A stretch of 64,000 nucleotides of DNA from Sphingobacteriales bacterium JAD_PAG50586_3 (GCA_023213195.1 CP096135.1:2910842-2974841); one strand, 5' to 3'. Counted from the stretch's first letter, positions 30,240 to 40,373 are shown. Notes: generated by a model not told the origin, from the letters alone. Program-made: numbers and translations.

Positions 30240-31709
30240 ATGGGTGTAATAAAAAGGCAAAGTATACTCAATACCATTGTTATTTACACCGGTATAATTA
30301 TCGGTTTTATAAACCTGCTATATATACAGCCAAACTTTTTACGGGCGGAAGAAATTGGGTTAACCCGCGTATTGCTTTCTTTTTCCAGCATCATATCGGT
30401 TCTAATGCCCTTGGGCGCTTCCAGTATTATTGTCCGTTTCTTCCCCCAGTACCGAGATGATGAGAAGGGGCACAATGGTTTTATTGGGCTTACCTTACTC
30501 TATGGCTTTATTAGCTTTTTGTTTTTAAGCACCCTACTCTACCTAAGCAAAGACTTTATTACGGCCCAGTATGTTAGGCAGTCGCGGTTGTTTGTAAACT
30601 ATTTCTGGCTGGTGTTTCCGTTCTCGTTCTTTTTAACATTTATCCAGTTGCTGAATGTATACGCCTTTTCGCTATTCAAATCTGTTATTCCAGCCATATT
30701 TTCAGAGGTTGTAATAAGGGCTTTAAATATTGTAATCATATTACTTTACTACTATGGCATACTAACCTTTGAGCAGTTTGTAATTAGTTTTGTAGTGTTG
30801 TATGGTATAAACCTGGCATTGTTAGCCACCTATGTAATTTATGTGAGCAAGCCTAAACTGCGGTTTAAGTTTACCCATTTTGAAAAAGAACACCGTACCG
30901 CCATGCTCCAATACGGCATTGTTATGGCGGTGGCTGCGGTAGCATCGTTAGGATTAAAGAGCATAGATGTGGTAATATTTGCCAAATACGCATCGTTAAA
31001 AATGGCGGGTATTTATTCCATTGCCTTGTTTATTGGATTGTTTATAGAAACGCCTTTAAACTCGCTAGAGCGTATTGCCAATACCAAAATGGCTGCCGCT
31101 TTGGCTAACAACAATACTAAGGAGGTGTACGATATTTATCACAAATCAAGTGCTAACCTATTCCTTATCGGTGGTTTGTTATTTTTAGGGGTTAATGCCT
31201 GTGTAACGCCCCTATTTACATTTCTTCCGGAAGAATACCGTGGCAACGAAATGGTAGTGCTGATTATCAGCTTAGGTTCTTTATTCAATATGGCATCAGG
31301 CTCAAATACCTCTATTATATATAGCTCTGAGCACAGCCTTAAAGGCACGGTGCTGTTAGCCGCGGTGTTTATGTTTTTGGTGGGCATGCTGTTTTTGCTT
31401 ATTCCGCCCTACGGCACTGTTGGGGCAGCTGCAGCTGTGGCCCTTGGTTCTTTTGCCTACAACCTGGGCAAAATGATTTTTATAAAAATATACTACAACA
31501 TGCTGCCTTTTAACGCCGACTCTCTAAAGCTAACAGTACTAATAGTTACTCTGCTTGCCGCAGCCATATACCTGCCCCATTTAGATAACGCGGTGCTTGA
31601 TTTATTATATCGCGGCAGCTTTGTTTCTATTGCGTACTTAGGCGCTACCTATGTGTTTAAGCTTATCCCCGAAGATTTGCTGGGTGCTGTTAAATTCCTG
31701 AAAAAATAA
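30240..31709 (+). CDS. polysaccharide flippase (MOP superfamily, Wzx-like)
   Basis: A 489-residue integral membrane protein with about 12-14 hydrophobic segments. It resembles lipid-linked oligosaccharide flippases of the MOP superfamily (IYTGIIIGFINLLYIQPNFL at the N-terminus). It probably moves an undecaprenyl-linked glycan across the inner membrane. It is not inside a glycan gene cluster here; the nearest glycosyltransferase is 9 kb away. The frame is intact. Confidence 0.8.
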   Translation: MGVIKRQSILNTIVIYTGIIIGFINLLYIQPNFLRAEEIGLTRVLLSFSSIISVLMPLGASSIIVRFFPQYRDDEKGHNGFIGLTLLYGFISFLFLSTLLYLSKDFITAQYVRQSRLFVNYFWLVFPFSFFLTFIQLLNVYAFSLFKSVIPAIFSEVVIRALNIVIILLYYYGILTFEQFVISFVVLYGINLALLATYVIYVSKPKLRFKFTHFEKEHRTAMLQYGIVMAVAAVASLGLKSIDVVIFAKYASLKMAGIYSIALFIGLFIETPLNSLERIANTKMAAALANNNTKEVYDIYHKSSANLFLIGGLLFLGVNACVTPLFTFLPEEYRGNEMVVLIISLGSLFNMASGSNTSIIYSSEHSLKGTVLLAAVFMFLVGMLFLLIPPYGTVGAAAAVALGSFAYNLGKMIFIKIYYNMLPFNADSLKLTVLIVTLLAAAIYLPHLDNAVLDLLYRGSFVSIAYLGATYVFKLIPEDLLGAVKFLKK

Positions 31710-31744
31710 CATTTGAGTTATGCGCTAATTGCTATTTTAGCTAC

Positions 31745-32291
31745 ATGGATGCGCACCAAAAAACCGAAGAGTTATTTTCTATCCTCCTTACCCAAGGCCA
31801 GGCCGATTATATTGGTGAGCCTGTTAGTCAGCTTGAACACGCGGTACAGGCCGCCCAACTGGCAGAGCGTGTAAATGCCCCCGATGAAGTAGTTATCGCA
31901 GCCCTGTTCCACGATATTGGCCACATGATAGAAAGTGCCGAAACCATGGGTGGCTATGGCAATGCCGACCACGAAGGCGCTTGGCGCCGAATACATGAAA
32001 AGTCTTGGCTTTAGCGACACCGTTTGCAACCTTGTGCGCGGCCATGTGCAGGCCAAGCGCTACCTTACTTATAAGCATCCCACGTACTACGAAAAACTTT
32101 CCGAAGCCAGTAAGCAAACCTTGGAATACCAAGGCGGGCGAATGACTTCAGAAGAAGCCGCTTCTTTTGAAGCTGACCCTTTATTCGACTGGCACCTGAA
32201 AATGCGCGCCTGGGATGAACAGGCTAAATTGGAAGGGCAAGCGTTGCCGGATATGGGGAGGTATAAGAAGATTTGCATTAAGTTACTATAG
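31745..32291 (+). CDS. PhnZ-like HD-domain oxygenase (frameshifted)
   Basis: Joined length is 181 residues, close to PhnZ. Residues known from the PhnZ diiron oxygenase are matched: Tyr22 and Glu25 (YIGE, substrate gate), His32, His56-Asp57 (HDIGH), His76 (DHEG), then a His and Lys in RGHVQAKRYL, and an Asp in LFDWHLK or MRAWDEQ. The spacing of the first five equals that of PhnZ with an offset of two. PhnZ cleaves the C-P bond of hydroxylated aminoethylphosphonate. No PhnY or other phosphonate gene is nearby, so the substrate is open. The frame breaks near 31977-31983 (extra base after DHEG). Confidence 0.8.
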
Positions 32292-32592
32292 TAACTATCA
32301 TCACCTAAAGATTAATCGTCATTCCCGCGTAGGCGGGAATCTCACCAAGCGGTACACTCTTTTCGCAGTTGTCATCCCGCACTTGATGCGGGATCTAATG
32401 TTAGACTATACGCAGCCTTGTCTGCCGACGGCTTTATTACTTTTTGCTTGTCCAAAAAGTAACCAAAAAGACCCCACGAAAACCAACCCTCATTTCGTTT
32501 CGCCGCGCAACCTAACGCACAATCACATGCTCAACTACACTCAGGTTCGCACTTTTCGTGGACGTCCCACGCACATGTTGTTAGAATATATT
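32292..32592. other. gene-free region with repeats
   Basis: No gene is supported. Two short inverted repeats of the TCCCGCGTAGGCGGGA (about 32322-32340) and ATCCCGCACTTGATGCGGGAT (about 32373-32395) kinds, common in Bacteroidota spacers, precede copy B of repeat R1. Reading frames across it only translate the repeats. Confidence 0.7.
32430..32570 (+). repeat. dispersed structured repeat R1, copy B
   Basis: The hairpin TTACTTTTT/AAAAAGTAA is at 32437-32462. An outer stem CCACGAAAA (32474-32482) pairs with TTTTCGTGG (32553-32561). Copies C and D have CCACGCCC/GGGCGTGG at this place, so both arms changed together. Confidence 0.8.
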
Positions 32593-32618
32593 TATATTTG
32601 GTAAAAAACTACTTAGCT

Positions 32619-33023
32619 ATGAAATTAACCGAAGACGAAACAATTGATATTTTAATGCGTCATCTAAAAACAAATGGTTGGAATATTGATAGCCATTGTT
32701 TAGGTCAAACCCATGGTTGTGATATTATTGCATCTAATGATAAAACGCAACTAATTATAGAAGTAAAAGGTGCTAAAGCAGGGGACAAATCTCCAACCAA
32801 AAAGAGAGAATATTTTGATAGCGGTCAAATAAAAACTCATTTTGGCAAAGCTATTGTAAAAGCGTTAGAGCAAAAGCACCTCAATCCAAAATCAAAAATT
32901 GCAATAGCTCATCCTAATGATGATGATATTAAAAGATCAATTGGTCAACTTACTCCATATCTTAAAACAATTGGTGTTAAGCATTATTGGGTTTCTGCCG
33001 ATGGAAATGTGACTGAAGATTAG
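32619..33023 (+). CDS. PD-(D/E)XK nuclease-fold protein, AT-rich
   Basis: A protein of about 134 residues. GCDIIA with Asp35 followed by LIIEVKGA with Glu48 and Lys50 is the D-x(12)-E-x-K core of the PD-(D/E)XK superfamily, in the form common among restriction-like endonucleases. No methylase or helicase partner is adjacent, so a defence role is not shown. Base use is more AT-rich than the neighbours, suggesting recent arrival. TATATTTG at 32593-32600 is the likely promoter element, supporting the ATG at 32619. Confidence 0.6.
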   Translation: MKLTEDETIDILMRHLKTNGWNIDSHCLGQTHGCDIIASNDKTQLIIEVKGAKAGDKSPTKKREYFDSGQIKTHFGKAIVKALEQKHLNPKSKIAIAHPNDDDIKRSIGQLTPYLKTIGVKHYWVSADGNVTED

Positions 33024-33067
33024 AGATGCATTATGCATTTTGAATTCAACAACACATTGTGCATTTC

Positions 33068-33104
33068 TACTCCCTAACACCTAGCACCTAAAACCTAAAA
33101 CCTT
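33068..33104 (+). repeat. short tandem repeat of CCTAAMA heptamers
   Basis: Four tandem heptamers (CCTAACA, CCTAGCA, CCTAAAA, CCTAAAA) and a partial fifth stand directly before the TATCTTTG promoter element (about 33104-33111) of valS. Confidence 0.6.
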
Positions 33105-33131
33105 ATCTTTGCATTTCGTTGAAAAACAGCC

Positions 33132-35774
33132 ATGGAGATAGCAAAGACATTTGACCACGCAGCACGCGAGAAAGAATTATATAAACAGTGGATTGAGAAG
33201 GGATTCTTTAAATCTACCCCTGACGAGCGCGAGCCGTATACCATTGTAATACCCCCGCCAAACGTAACGGGTGTGTTGCACATGGGCCACATGCTTAACA
33301 ATACCATTCAGGATGTGTTGGTGCGTAAAGCCCGTATGGAGGGCAAAAACGCCTGTTGGGTTCCGGGCACCGACCATGCCTCTATTGCTACCGAAGCTAA
33401 GGTTGTGGCTATGCTTAAAGAGCAGGGCATTAATAAAACCGATATTGGTCGTGAGGAGTTTTTGCGCTATGCCATGGAGTGGAAAGATAAATACGGTGGC
33501 ATAATATTAGAACAGCTTAAAACCTTAGGCGCATCGTGCGACTGGGACCGTACCAGCTTTACTATGGACGAAGGGTACTACCAGGCCGTTATTGATGTGT
33601 TTGTTGACCTTTATAACAAAGGCCAGATATACCGTGGCGTACGCATGGTTAACTGGGACCCTAAAGGCCTTACTGCCGTTAGTGATGAGGAGGTAATACA
33701 CAAAGAGGTAAACTCTAAACTTTACTACGTAAAATACCCTATTGCCGAAATTGAAGGCGAATACATTACCATTGCCACTACCCGCCCCGAGACTATATTA
33801 GGCGATACCGCTGTTTGTGTTCACCCGGACGATGAACGCTACAAGCACCTTGCAGGCAAGCATGCTGTTATCCCTATGGTTAACCGCAAAGTGCCTATTA
33901 TTTTTGATACATACATTGATAAGGAATTTGGTACTGGCGCATTAAAAGTTACTCCAGCGCACGATATTAACGACTACAACCTGGGTGTAAAGCATAACTT
34001 AGAAACCATTGATACCCTTACAAACGATGGTAAGCTAAGCGAGGCTGCCGGTTTTTATGTGGGCATGGACCGTTTTGCGGTGCGTAAGCAAATTGTGGTT
34101 GACCTTGAAGAAATGGGCCTTGTTGTTAAGGTGGAAGACATTAAAAACAAGGTTGGTTACTCTGAACGTACCGATGCGGTTATTGAGCCTAAGCTATCTA
34201 TGCAGTGGTTTTTGAAAATGGATACCGTATCAAAACCTGCATTAGAAAATGTATTAAACGGAGAGGTTAAACTAATTCCGGAAAAGTTCATCAACACCTA
34301 TAAACACTGGATGGAGAATGTACACGATTGGTGTATATCGCGCCAGCTATGGTGGGGCCACCGCATACCAGCATGGTACGGCCCTAATAATAAACACGTA
34401 GTGTGTAAAACCGCCGCCGAAGCCGTTGCTTTATTTGCCGCCCAAGGCATTACCGTTACCGAAGCTGATATTCGACAGGACGATGATGTACTGGATACTT
34501 GGTTCAGCTCTTGGTTGTGGCCTATGGCAGTTTTCGACCCTACCATTTTTGGCAAGGAAGATAAAACCGGCAATGCCGATTTGCAATACTACTACCCTAC
34601 TAACGATTTAGTAACCGCCCCTGAGATTTTATTCTTTTGGGTAGCGCGTATGATTATAGCTGGCTTTGAGTACCAAGATAAAAAGCCATTTACTAATGTA
34701 TACCTAACCGGTATCGTTCGCGATAAGCAGGGTCGTAAAATGAGCAAGTCGCTGGGTAACTCGCCCGAACCATTGCAACTTATTGAGCAATACGGTGCCG
34801 ATGGTGTTCGTGTGGGTATGCTATTATCTTCGCCTGCCGGTAACGACTTAATGTTTGATGAAGCACTATGCAAGCAAGGCAGCCAGTTTAGCCATAAACT
34901 ATGGAATGCCTTCCGCTTGGTTAAAGGTTGGGAAGTTGATACTACTAAAACCCAAAGCGAAGCGAATAAAACTGCATGCGATTGGTTTGAAAACCGCTTT
35001 AACGAAGAGGTTGCTAACCTATCAGGCTTATACAACCAGTACCGCATGTCTGAAGTGTTAATGTCGGTATATAAACTGGCGTGGGACGATTTCTGCTCTT
35101 GGTATTTAGAGATGGTTAAACCACCATTTGGCGAGAAGATTGACTAAGGCAACGTACGATAAAACCATTACGTTGTTTGAAGGTTTGTTAAAGGTGCTTC
35201 ACCCCTTTATGCCATTTATAACTGAGGAGATTTGGCATACCATAAAAGACCGTGCAGAGAACGACTATATTATTGTAGCTGAATACCCTAAGGCAGCATC
35301 AACTAATGCGGCACTTGCAGCAGACTTTGGTGTTTTTGAGGGCATTGTTACCAACGTACGCAACATCCGCAAGGAGAAAAATATCTCTCCGAAAGAGACT
35401 TTAGAACTTGCTATAAAAGGCAATATATATGTACTATCACAAGCTTGGTTTGATTTGATTACCAAGCTGTGTAACCTCTCAGCAATAAATAGCATTACTG
35501 AGAATTTACAAGGTATGCCATCGTTTATTGCAGGCAACCTGGAATGCTTTGTGCCTATTACCATTGCAGTAGACCCGTTAGAGGAACTAAAAAAGCTAAC
35601 AGCAGATTTAGATTATACCAAAGGCTTTTTAAAAAGCGTTCAGGCTAAGTTGGCTAACGAGCGCTTTGTAGCTAATGCTAAGCCCGAGGCTGTAGAATCT
35701 GAACGTAAAAAGAAGCCGACGCTAACGCTAAAATTAAGCTACTGGAAGAACAGATTGGGGCGTTGCAGGGCTAA
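33132..35774 (+). CDS. valS: valyl-tRNA synthetase (two frame breaks)
   Basis: It charges tRNA-Val. Joined length is 880 residues: Rossmann domain with HMGH (near 55) and KMSKS (near 537), CP1 editing domain (about 190-340), anticodon-binding domain, and a C-terminal coiled coil ([22 protein letters not shown]). The frame breaks at 35144-35149, where GACTAAGGC replaces an expected GACAAGGC, and at about 35714-35716, where AAGCC should be AAGGCC. The two changes cancel in length. The true stop is the TAA at 35772-35774; the next gene on the other strand ends six bases later. Because valS is essential and single-copy here, the breaks are very probably errors. Confidence 0.94.
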
Positions 35775-35780
35775 CTTAGC

Positions 35781-36599
35781 TTAAAAGCTGGGTGTAAAAC
35801 GAGGTACACCGCCTGAACGTTGCCTGCGTTTCCAAAACTTAAGCTTGCGCCAAAAGCGGCGGCGCTTAATTTTAATATCTTGGGCAGTTTCAAGCTTGGT
35901 AATAATGCTAAGGCCCAAGGCGTTATCATCAGCCATAAACAGGCTTATGCTTTTATCACTTTGGTAACTGGTAAGATTAATAATAGGTTCAGCCTCATTC
36001 CCTTTATTATCAATCAAGGTAAAGTATAGGTTTTCGTGGTTAAAGGGGCGTATAATTTTAAATAAGGCATAGCCATTGGCATCACAACTTACAGTGTAAG
36101 CCTGTTTGGTAGTATTGCCCCATATTTTTACGGTTAGGTTACCTGTATAAGGCTTGCTGCTATGCCATTTTATCACCTTAAAGCGGATGTATTGTATGGT
36201 TGAATTTGTTCCTACAGGCTCATCCGTTACAGGTTGAACAGTAAAAATGGGTGTAGCTTTATCAGTATTAGCAACCCACTCAAGTCTGGGTTTGGTTGCC
36301 GCTGTTTGTGCTGATACGTTCTTTGAAACACCAACAAATAAAGCCAAACCTGCTGCCCATTTGTAAAACGCTATAGTTGATTTATAAGGCTTTTCATAAA
36401 CCAATACGCGGTTTAGCTGATGGGTATCAAAGCTTCCGCAGGCATCTTTGTTTCGTTGCAGATAATCAATAATCTCCCTATCGGTAAACAAGCTAAAATC
36501 AACCACGCACTTTTGGCAGACATCGCAAAAACGGCCTTGGTCCTGGGGTGTCATTTTACTCCAATCCTCGTGGCATGGTTGTGGAACGTTTATCTTCAT
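35781..36599 (-). CDS. membrane protein with N-terminal Cys cluster, second of a tandem pair
   Basis: A 272-residue protein of a Bacteroidota family without a proven function. The N-terminal domain has Cys9 (PQPCHEDW) and FCDVCQKC with Cys25, Cys28 and Cys31, then VVDFSLFTDREIIDYL and Cys54, a pattern fit for metal or disulfide binding. One membrane helix follows (about 79-93), then a beta-rich C-terminal region (about 135-245) and a basic tail (KIKRRRFWRKLKFWKRRQR). With no signal peptide the Cys cluster should be cytoplasmic and the rest periplasmic (inference). It lies 21 bases after its paralogue and is probably co-transcribed. Confidence 0.65.
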   Translation of the reverse strand: MKINVPQPCHEDWSKMTPQDQGRFCDVCQKCVVDFSLFTDREIIDYLQRNKDACGSFDTHQLNRVLVYEKPYKSTIAFYKWAAGLALFVGVSKNVSAQTAATKPRLEWVANTDKATPIFTVQPVTDEPVGTNSTIQYIRFKVIKWHSSKPYTGNLTVKIWGNTTKQAYTVSCDANGYALFKIIRPFNHENLYFTLIDNKGNEAEPIINLTSYQSDKSISLFMADDNALGLSIITKLETAQDIKIKRRRFWRKLKFWKRRQRSGGVPRFTPSF

Positions 36600-36620
36600 A
36601 TTAAAAAGATGGGCAACCTA

Positions 36621-37406
36621 TTATTCTGTATTGAGGTTTTTCTTTTTCTGCCAAAACCAAAGTTTTTCAATGCCTTTTTTAGCATGGCGGTCGTACAGGG
36701 CTATGGATGTTATTACACCAACATCGCCATTAATAATAAAAGGGGTTAATCGGTCGTCTGTAGTGTAATCTTCACCGTCAATACTAATATCCCAATTGTG
36801 TTTACCATCAGACATACGTATGTATATATTTTGACCCACTAGAGAGTCGGGCACCTTAACACGATACCCTTTGTTATCATCTGAATGTTTAAACTCTGTA
36901 CTTTCACCAACGATAAAGCGGCTTGGACTCACAATTACTTTTAGCTTACCATTGTACAACCGTTTAAATTTAGCATCAGAATAAGCTAATATATTTACAT
37001 ATTTTATGCGGTTATCTTTAGGTACAGGTTCGTCAGCTATAGTAGTAAGGTTTACAACCGAAAAAAATTTATCCTTCTCAACCCATTCAATAGCAGGCTT
37101 TACAACTGTGTGGGCATTTGCCTGATAACTTAATCCAGCAAACAACGCAACGCCGGCAGCCAACTTATATATTCCGGTATGGTTGCGATAAGGCTGCTCA
37201 AATTCCAATTCACGGTTCATTTGAGAATCATCAAACCGGCCGCATATTTTGCCTTTTGCATTTTTAAGATAGCTAACCAGTTCTATATCGCTAAACAAGG
37301 TAAAATCTACCACACAGGTTTGGCAGGTGCCGCAAAAATTGGCCTGCTCCAGTGGAGTCATATTATCCCACTTTTCGCTACATGGTTGAGGAACGGTAAC
37401 TTGCAT
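36621..37406 (-). CDS. membrane protein with N-terminal Cys cluster, first of a tandem pair
   Basis: A 261-residue paralogue of the next gene. Cys9, Cys25, Cys28 and Cys31 are kept (PQPCSEKW, FCGTCQTC), with VVDFTLFSDIELVSYL and Cys55 in ICGRF. A membrane helix lies at about 80-95. The C-terminal domain (PVPKDNRIKYVNI onward) is diverged, whereas the N-terminal 70 residues are well kept, so the Cys domain is the part under constraint. The function is unknown. Confidence 0.65.
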   Translation of the reverse strand: MQVTVPQPCSEKWDNMTPLEQANFCGTCQTCVVDFTLFSDIELVSYLKNAKGKICGRFDDSQMNRELEFEQPYRNHTGIYKLAAGVALFAGLSYQANAHTVVKPAIEWVEKDKFFSVVNLTTIADEPVPKDNRIKYVNILAYSDAKFKRLYNGKLKVIVSPSRFIVGESTEFKHSDDNKGYRVKVPDSLVGQNIYIRMSDGKHNWDISIDGEDYTTDDRLTPFIINGDVGVITSIALYDRHAKKGIEKLWFWQKKKNLNTE

Positions 37407-37457
37407 TGCAGGCTATTTAGGAATACTAATATACAAAACGATGTAATATAAATAATA

Positions 37458-38591
37458 TTACTCGTCTATTTTAAATAGTGCCGAAGCTATTCCATCGGCA
37501 AAGAACTTACCATCTCGGGTTAGGGTTATGTTGTTGCCTACAAAGGTTAAGCGGCCCTCTTTTACAAAAGGCAAAGCCTCTTGCATACAATAGGCTTGTA
37601 ATTGTAAGCCAAATTTTTCGCCCAGCAAATCAACATCTATCCCTTCAATGGTACGCAGGGTAGTCATGACATACTCATTGTAGCGATCGGCAAGGGATAA
37701 ACCTTCCTCTTCCAGCGGCAATACCCCGTTGGCTATCTCTTTAATATAGAGTGCGTTATTATGTATAGCTGAATGTCTTTGTTTACCATTAAATGAGTGC
37801 GCCGCAGGGCCTAAACCAAGGTACTGCACCCCGCGCCAATAAGAGCTGTTGTGTTGAGAACGGTAGCCGGGCAGGGCAAAATTTGAAATCTCGTAATGCT
37901 CAAAACCGGCTGCATTAAGCATAGTAACCAGCTTATGAAAATGCACAGCAGCCTTCTCTTCATTTGCCGGGGCAACCTTGCCTGTGGCTATCATTTTGCT
38001 GAGTGCTGTTCGGGGTTCTACAGTTAGCGCATACGCTGATATATGTTGAACACCCAGTGCAATGGCCTTTTCTACATTCTCCATCCAGTCCAAATCGTCA
38101 AGGGTTTGGGTGCCGTAAATAAGGTCTATACTAATATTATTAAAACCCGCTTGTTGCGCCAGTTTAACACACTCTGCGGCCTGCTCTGCATTGTGGGCGC
38201 GGTTCATAAAGCGCAAATCTTGCTCTATAAACGATTGTATACCAATACTTAACCGGTTAATCCCTAAAGCTTTTAGTTCTAGCAGCTTTTCCACGGTAAG
38301 GTCGTCGGGGTTAGCCTCTAAAGTAATTTCAGCACCATCATCAATAGTATGCAGGCTTTTTATTGTATCGAGAATAGAAGCCAGTTCATCTTTGATAAGT
38401 AAAGATGGGGTGCCACCACCAAAATAAATGGTAGAAACGCTCTCTCCCTTTAGGTAATCTTTGCGGAGAACAGCCTCTCTATTAATAGCGGCTACCAGTT
38501 CGCCCTGCAATTTAAGGGTGGTAGAAAAGTGGAAATCGCAGTAATGGCAGGCCTGTCTGCAAAAAGGTATGTGTATGTATATGCCTGCCAT
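37458..38591 (-). CDS. hemW: HemW-like radical SAM protein
   Basis: About 377 residues. IYIHIPFCRQACHYCDF carries the CxxxCxxC cluster (Cys11, 15, 18) with the aromatic residues of the HemN/HemW family, and GGGTPSLL and LSIGIQSF follow. The short length and missing HemN N-terminal extension favour HemW, a haem chaperone, over true coproporphyrinogen dehydrogenase. TACCTTTG (38596-38603) ends four bases before the ATG at 38591, so the transcript may be leaderless. Confidence 0.88.
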   Translation of the reverse strand: MAGIYIHIPFCRQACHYCDFHFSTTLKLQGELVAAINREAVLRKDYLKGESVSTIYFGGGTPSLLIKDELASILDTIKSLHTIDDGAEITLEANPDDLTVEKLLELKALGINRLSIGIQSFIEQDLRFMNRAHNAEQAAECVKLAQQAGFNNISIDLIYGTQTLDDLDWMENVEKAIALGVQHISAYALTVEPRTALSKMIATGKVAPANEEKAAVHFHKLVTMLNAAGFEHYEISNFALPGYRSQHNSSYWRGVQYLGLGPAAHSFNGKQRHSAIHNNALYIKEIANGVLPLEEEGLSLADRYNEYVMTTLRTIEGIDVDLLGEKFGLQLQAYCMQEALPFVKEGRLTFVGNNITLTRDGKFFADGIASALFKIDE

Positions 38592-38715
38592 GGTGCAAAG
38601 GTACATTGTCTAAACCATGATTAAAGGATTAACTTGATTAACGTGATATTATTCATCAAAACAAACTAATCTAACACTCCTGAAAAATGCCCCCAAAACG
38701 CTATATTTGCGCCTT

Positions 38716-40356
38716 ATGAGCGTACAAAATTTAGAATTTAATCGCAACGAGGATACTAATAAGTTGCAGGTAAGTAAGCTGGAAGGTAAGTTAACTAAGG
38801 TGTATGAAGGTGGTGGCAAAAAAGCCATTGCCAAGCAACACGAAAAAGGCAAGCTATCGGCCCGCGAGCGTATTGAGTTTTTAATTGACAAAGGCAGCAA
38901 AACCATAGAAATTGGCGCGTTGGCCGGAGATGAAATGTATGCCGAGCATGGAGGCTGCCCATCGGGCGGCGTGGTTGTAGTTATAGGTTACGTAAGTGGC
39001 CGCCAATGCATTATTGTGGCTAACGATGCTACCGTAAAAGCCGGAGCATGGTTCCCCATTACCGCAAAGAAAAACCTTCGTGCGCAAGAAATTGCCATGG
39101 AAAACCGCCTACCAATTATCTATTTGGTAGATAGCGCGGGTGTATACCTTCCGTTGCAGGAAGAGATATTTGCCGACAAAGAACATTTTGGCCGCATATT
39201 CCGCAACAACGCGCAAATGAGCAGCATGGGCATCCTTCAAATATCAGCCATTATGGGTAGCTGTGTGGCCGGTGGCGCCTATCTGCCTATTATGAGCGAT
39301 GAAGCCATGATAGTAGAAAAAACAGGCTCTATATTACTGGCTGGTTCTTACTTGGTTAAGGCCGCTATTGGAGAGGATATTGACAACGAAACCCTGGGCG
39401 GTGCCACTACTCACAGCGAGATTTCGGGCGTTACCGATTATAAATGCAAAGACGATAAAGACTGCCTTACCCGCATACGTAATATTATGGATAAGGTAGG
39501 CCACAACCCTACCGCCGGCTTTGACCGTGCAAAACCCAAAGCCCCTAAGCTTGACGAGAAAGAGATTATGGGCATACTACCCGAAACCCGCGACAAGCAA
39601 TACGATGTAATGGAAATTATTAAACGTATGGTTGATGACTCGGAGTTTGAGGAATACAAAGAAAAGTATGGCCAGTCTATAGTATGCGGTTTAGCGCGTA
39701 TAGAAGGTTGGGCTGTGGGAATTGTGGCTAACCAGCGCAAGGTGGTTAAAAGCAAAAAAGGTGAGATGCAGTTTGGAGGGGTTATATACTCTGACAGCGC
39801 CGACAAAGCCGCCCGCTTTATTATGAATTGCAACCAAAAGAAAATACCCTTGGTATTTTTACAAGACGTAACGGGCTTTATGGTAGGCTCGCGTTCTGAA
39901 CACGGTGGCATTATTAAAGATGGTGCTAAAATGGTAAATGCCATGGCTAACTCTGTGGTGCCTAAGTTTACAGTGGTTATGGGCAACAGCTACGGCGCAG
40001 GTAACTACGCCATGTGTGGCAAAGCATACGACCCACGTTTTATGCTGGCTTGGCCAACAGCACAAATTGCCGTTATGGGTGGCGCACAGGCTGCTAAGGT
40101 GTTGCTTCAGATAGAAGTAGCCAGCCTTAAAGCCAAAGGCAAAGAAGAAATTACTAAGGAAGACGAAGCAGCATTGCTTAAAAAGATTACCGATAGCTAC
40201 GAGAAATCAACATCGCCATACTATGCAGCATCGCGGTTATGGGTTGATGCTATTATAAACCCACTGGATACGCGCAAGTGGTTATCTATGGGAATTGAAG
40301 CCGCTAATCATGCGCCTATCACAAGGCCATATAATGTAGGGGTGATACAAACATAG
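38716..40356 (+). CDS. acyl-CoA carboxylase beta subunit, methylcrotonyl-CoA carboxylase type
   Basis: This carboxyltransferase subunit is about 546 residues long and intact. It has GGCPSGGVVVVIGYV, SMGILQISAIMGSCVAGGAYLP (first oxyanion loop) and GNSYGAGNYAMCGKAYDPRF (second). LGGATTHSEISGVTDY and the tail AAALNAPITRPYNVGVIQT-like (here ANHAPITRPYNVGVIQT) fit methylcrotonyl-CoA carboxylase rather than propionyl-CoA carboxylase. No biotin-bearing alpha subunit gene is in the window. Together with HMG-CoA lyase it points to leucine degradation. TATATTTG (38702-38709) ends six bases before the ATG. Confidence 0.85.
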   Translation: MSVQNLEFNRNEDTNKLQVSKLEGKLTKVYEGGGKKAIAKQHEKGKLSARERIEFLIDKGSKTIEIGALAGDEMYAEHGGCPSGGVVVVIGYVSGRQCIIVANDATVKAGAWFPITAKKNLRAQEIAMENRLPIIYLVDSAGVYLPLQEEIFADKEHFGRIFRNNAQMSSMGILQISAIMGSCVAGGAYLPIMSDEAMIVEKTGSILLAGSYLVKAAIGEDIDNETLGGATTHSEISGVTDYKCKDDKDCLTRIRNIMDKVGHNPTAGFDRAKPKAPKLDEKEIMGILPETRDKQYDVMEIIKRMVDDSEFEEYKEKYGQSIVCGLARIEGWAVGIVANQRKVVKSKKGEMQFGGVIYSDSADKAARFIMNCNQKKIPLVFLQDVTGFMVGSRSEHGGIIKDGAKMVNAMANSVVPKFTVVMGNSYGAGNYAMCGKAYDPRFMLAWPTAQIAVMGGAQAAKVLLQIEVASLKAKGKEEITKEDEAALLKKITDSYEKSTSPYYAASRLWVDAIINPLDTRKWLSMGIEAANHAPITRPYNVGVIQT

Positions 40357-40373
40357 TTCCTCATTAATTAAAG

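Noticed and set aside
37458..38591. Oxygen-independent coproporphyrinogen III dehydrogenase (HemN)
   Set aside because: The protein is short and has the HemW-type start; HemN carries a longer N-terminus.
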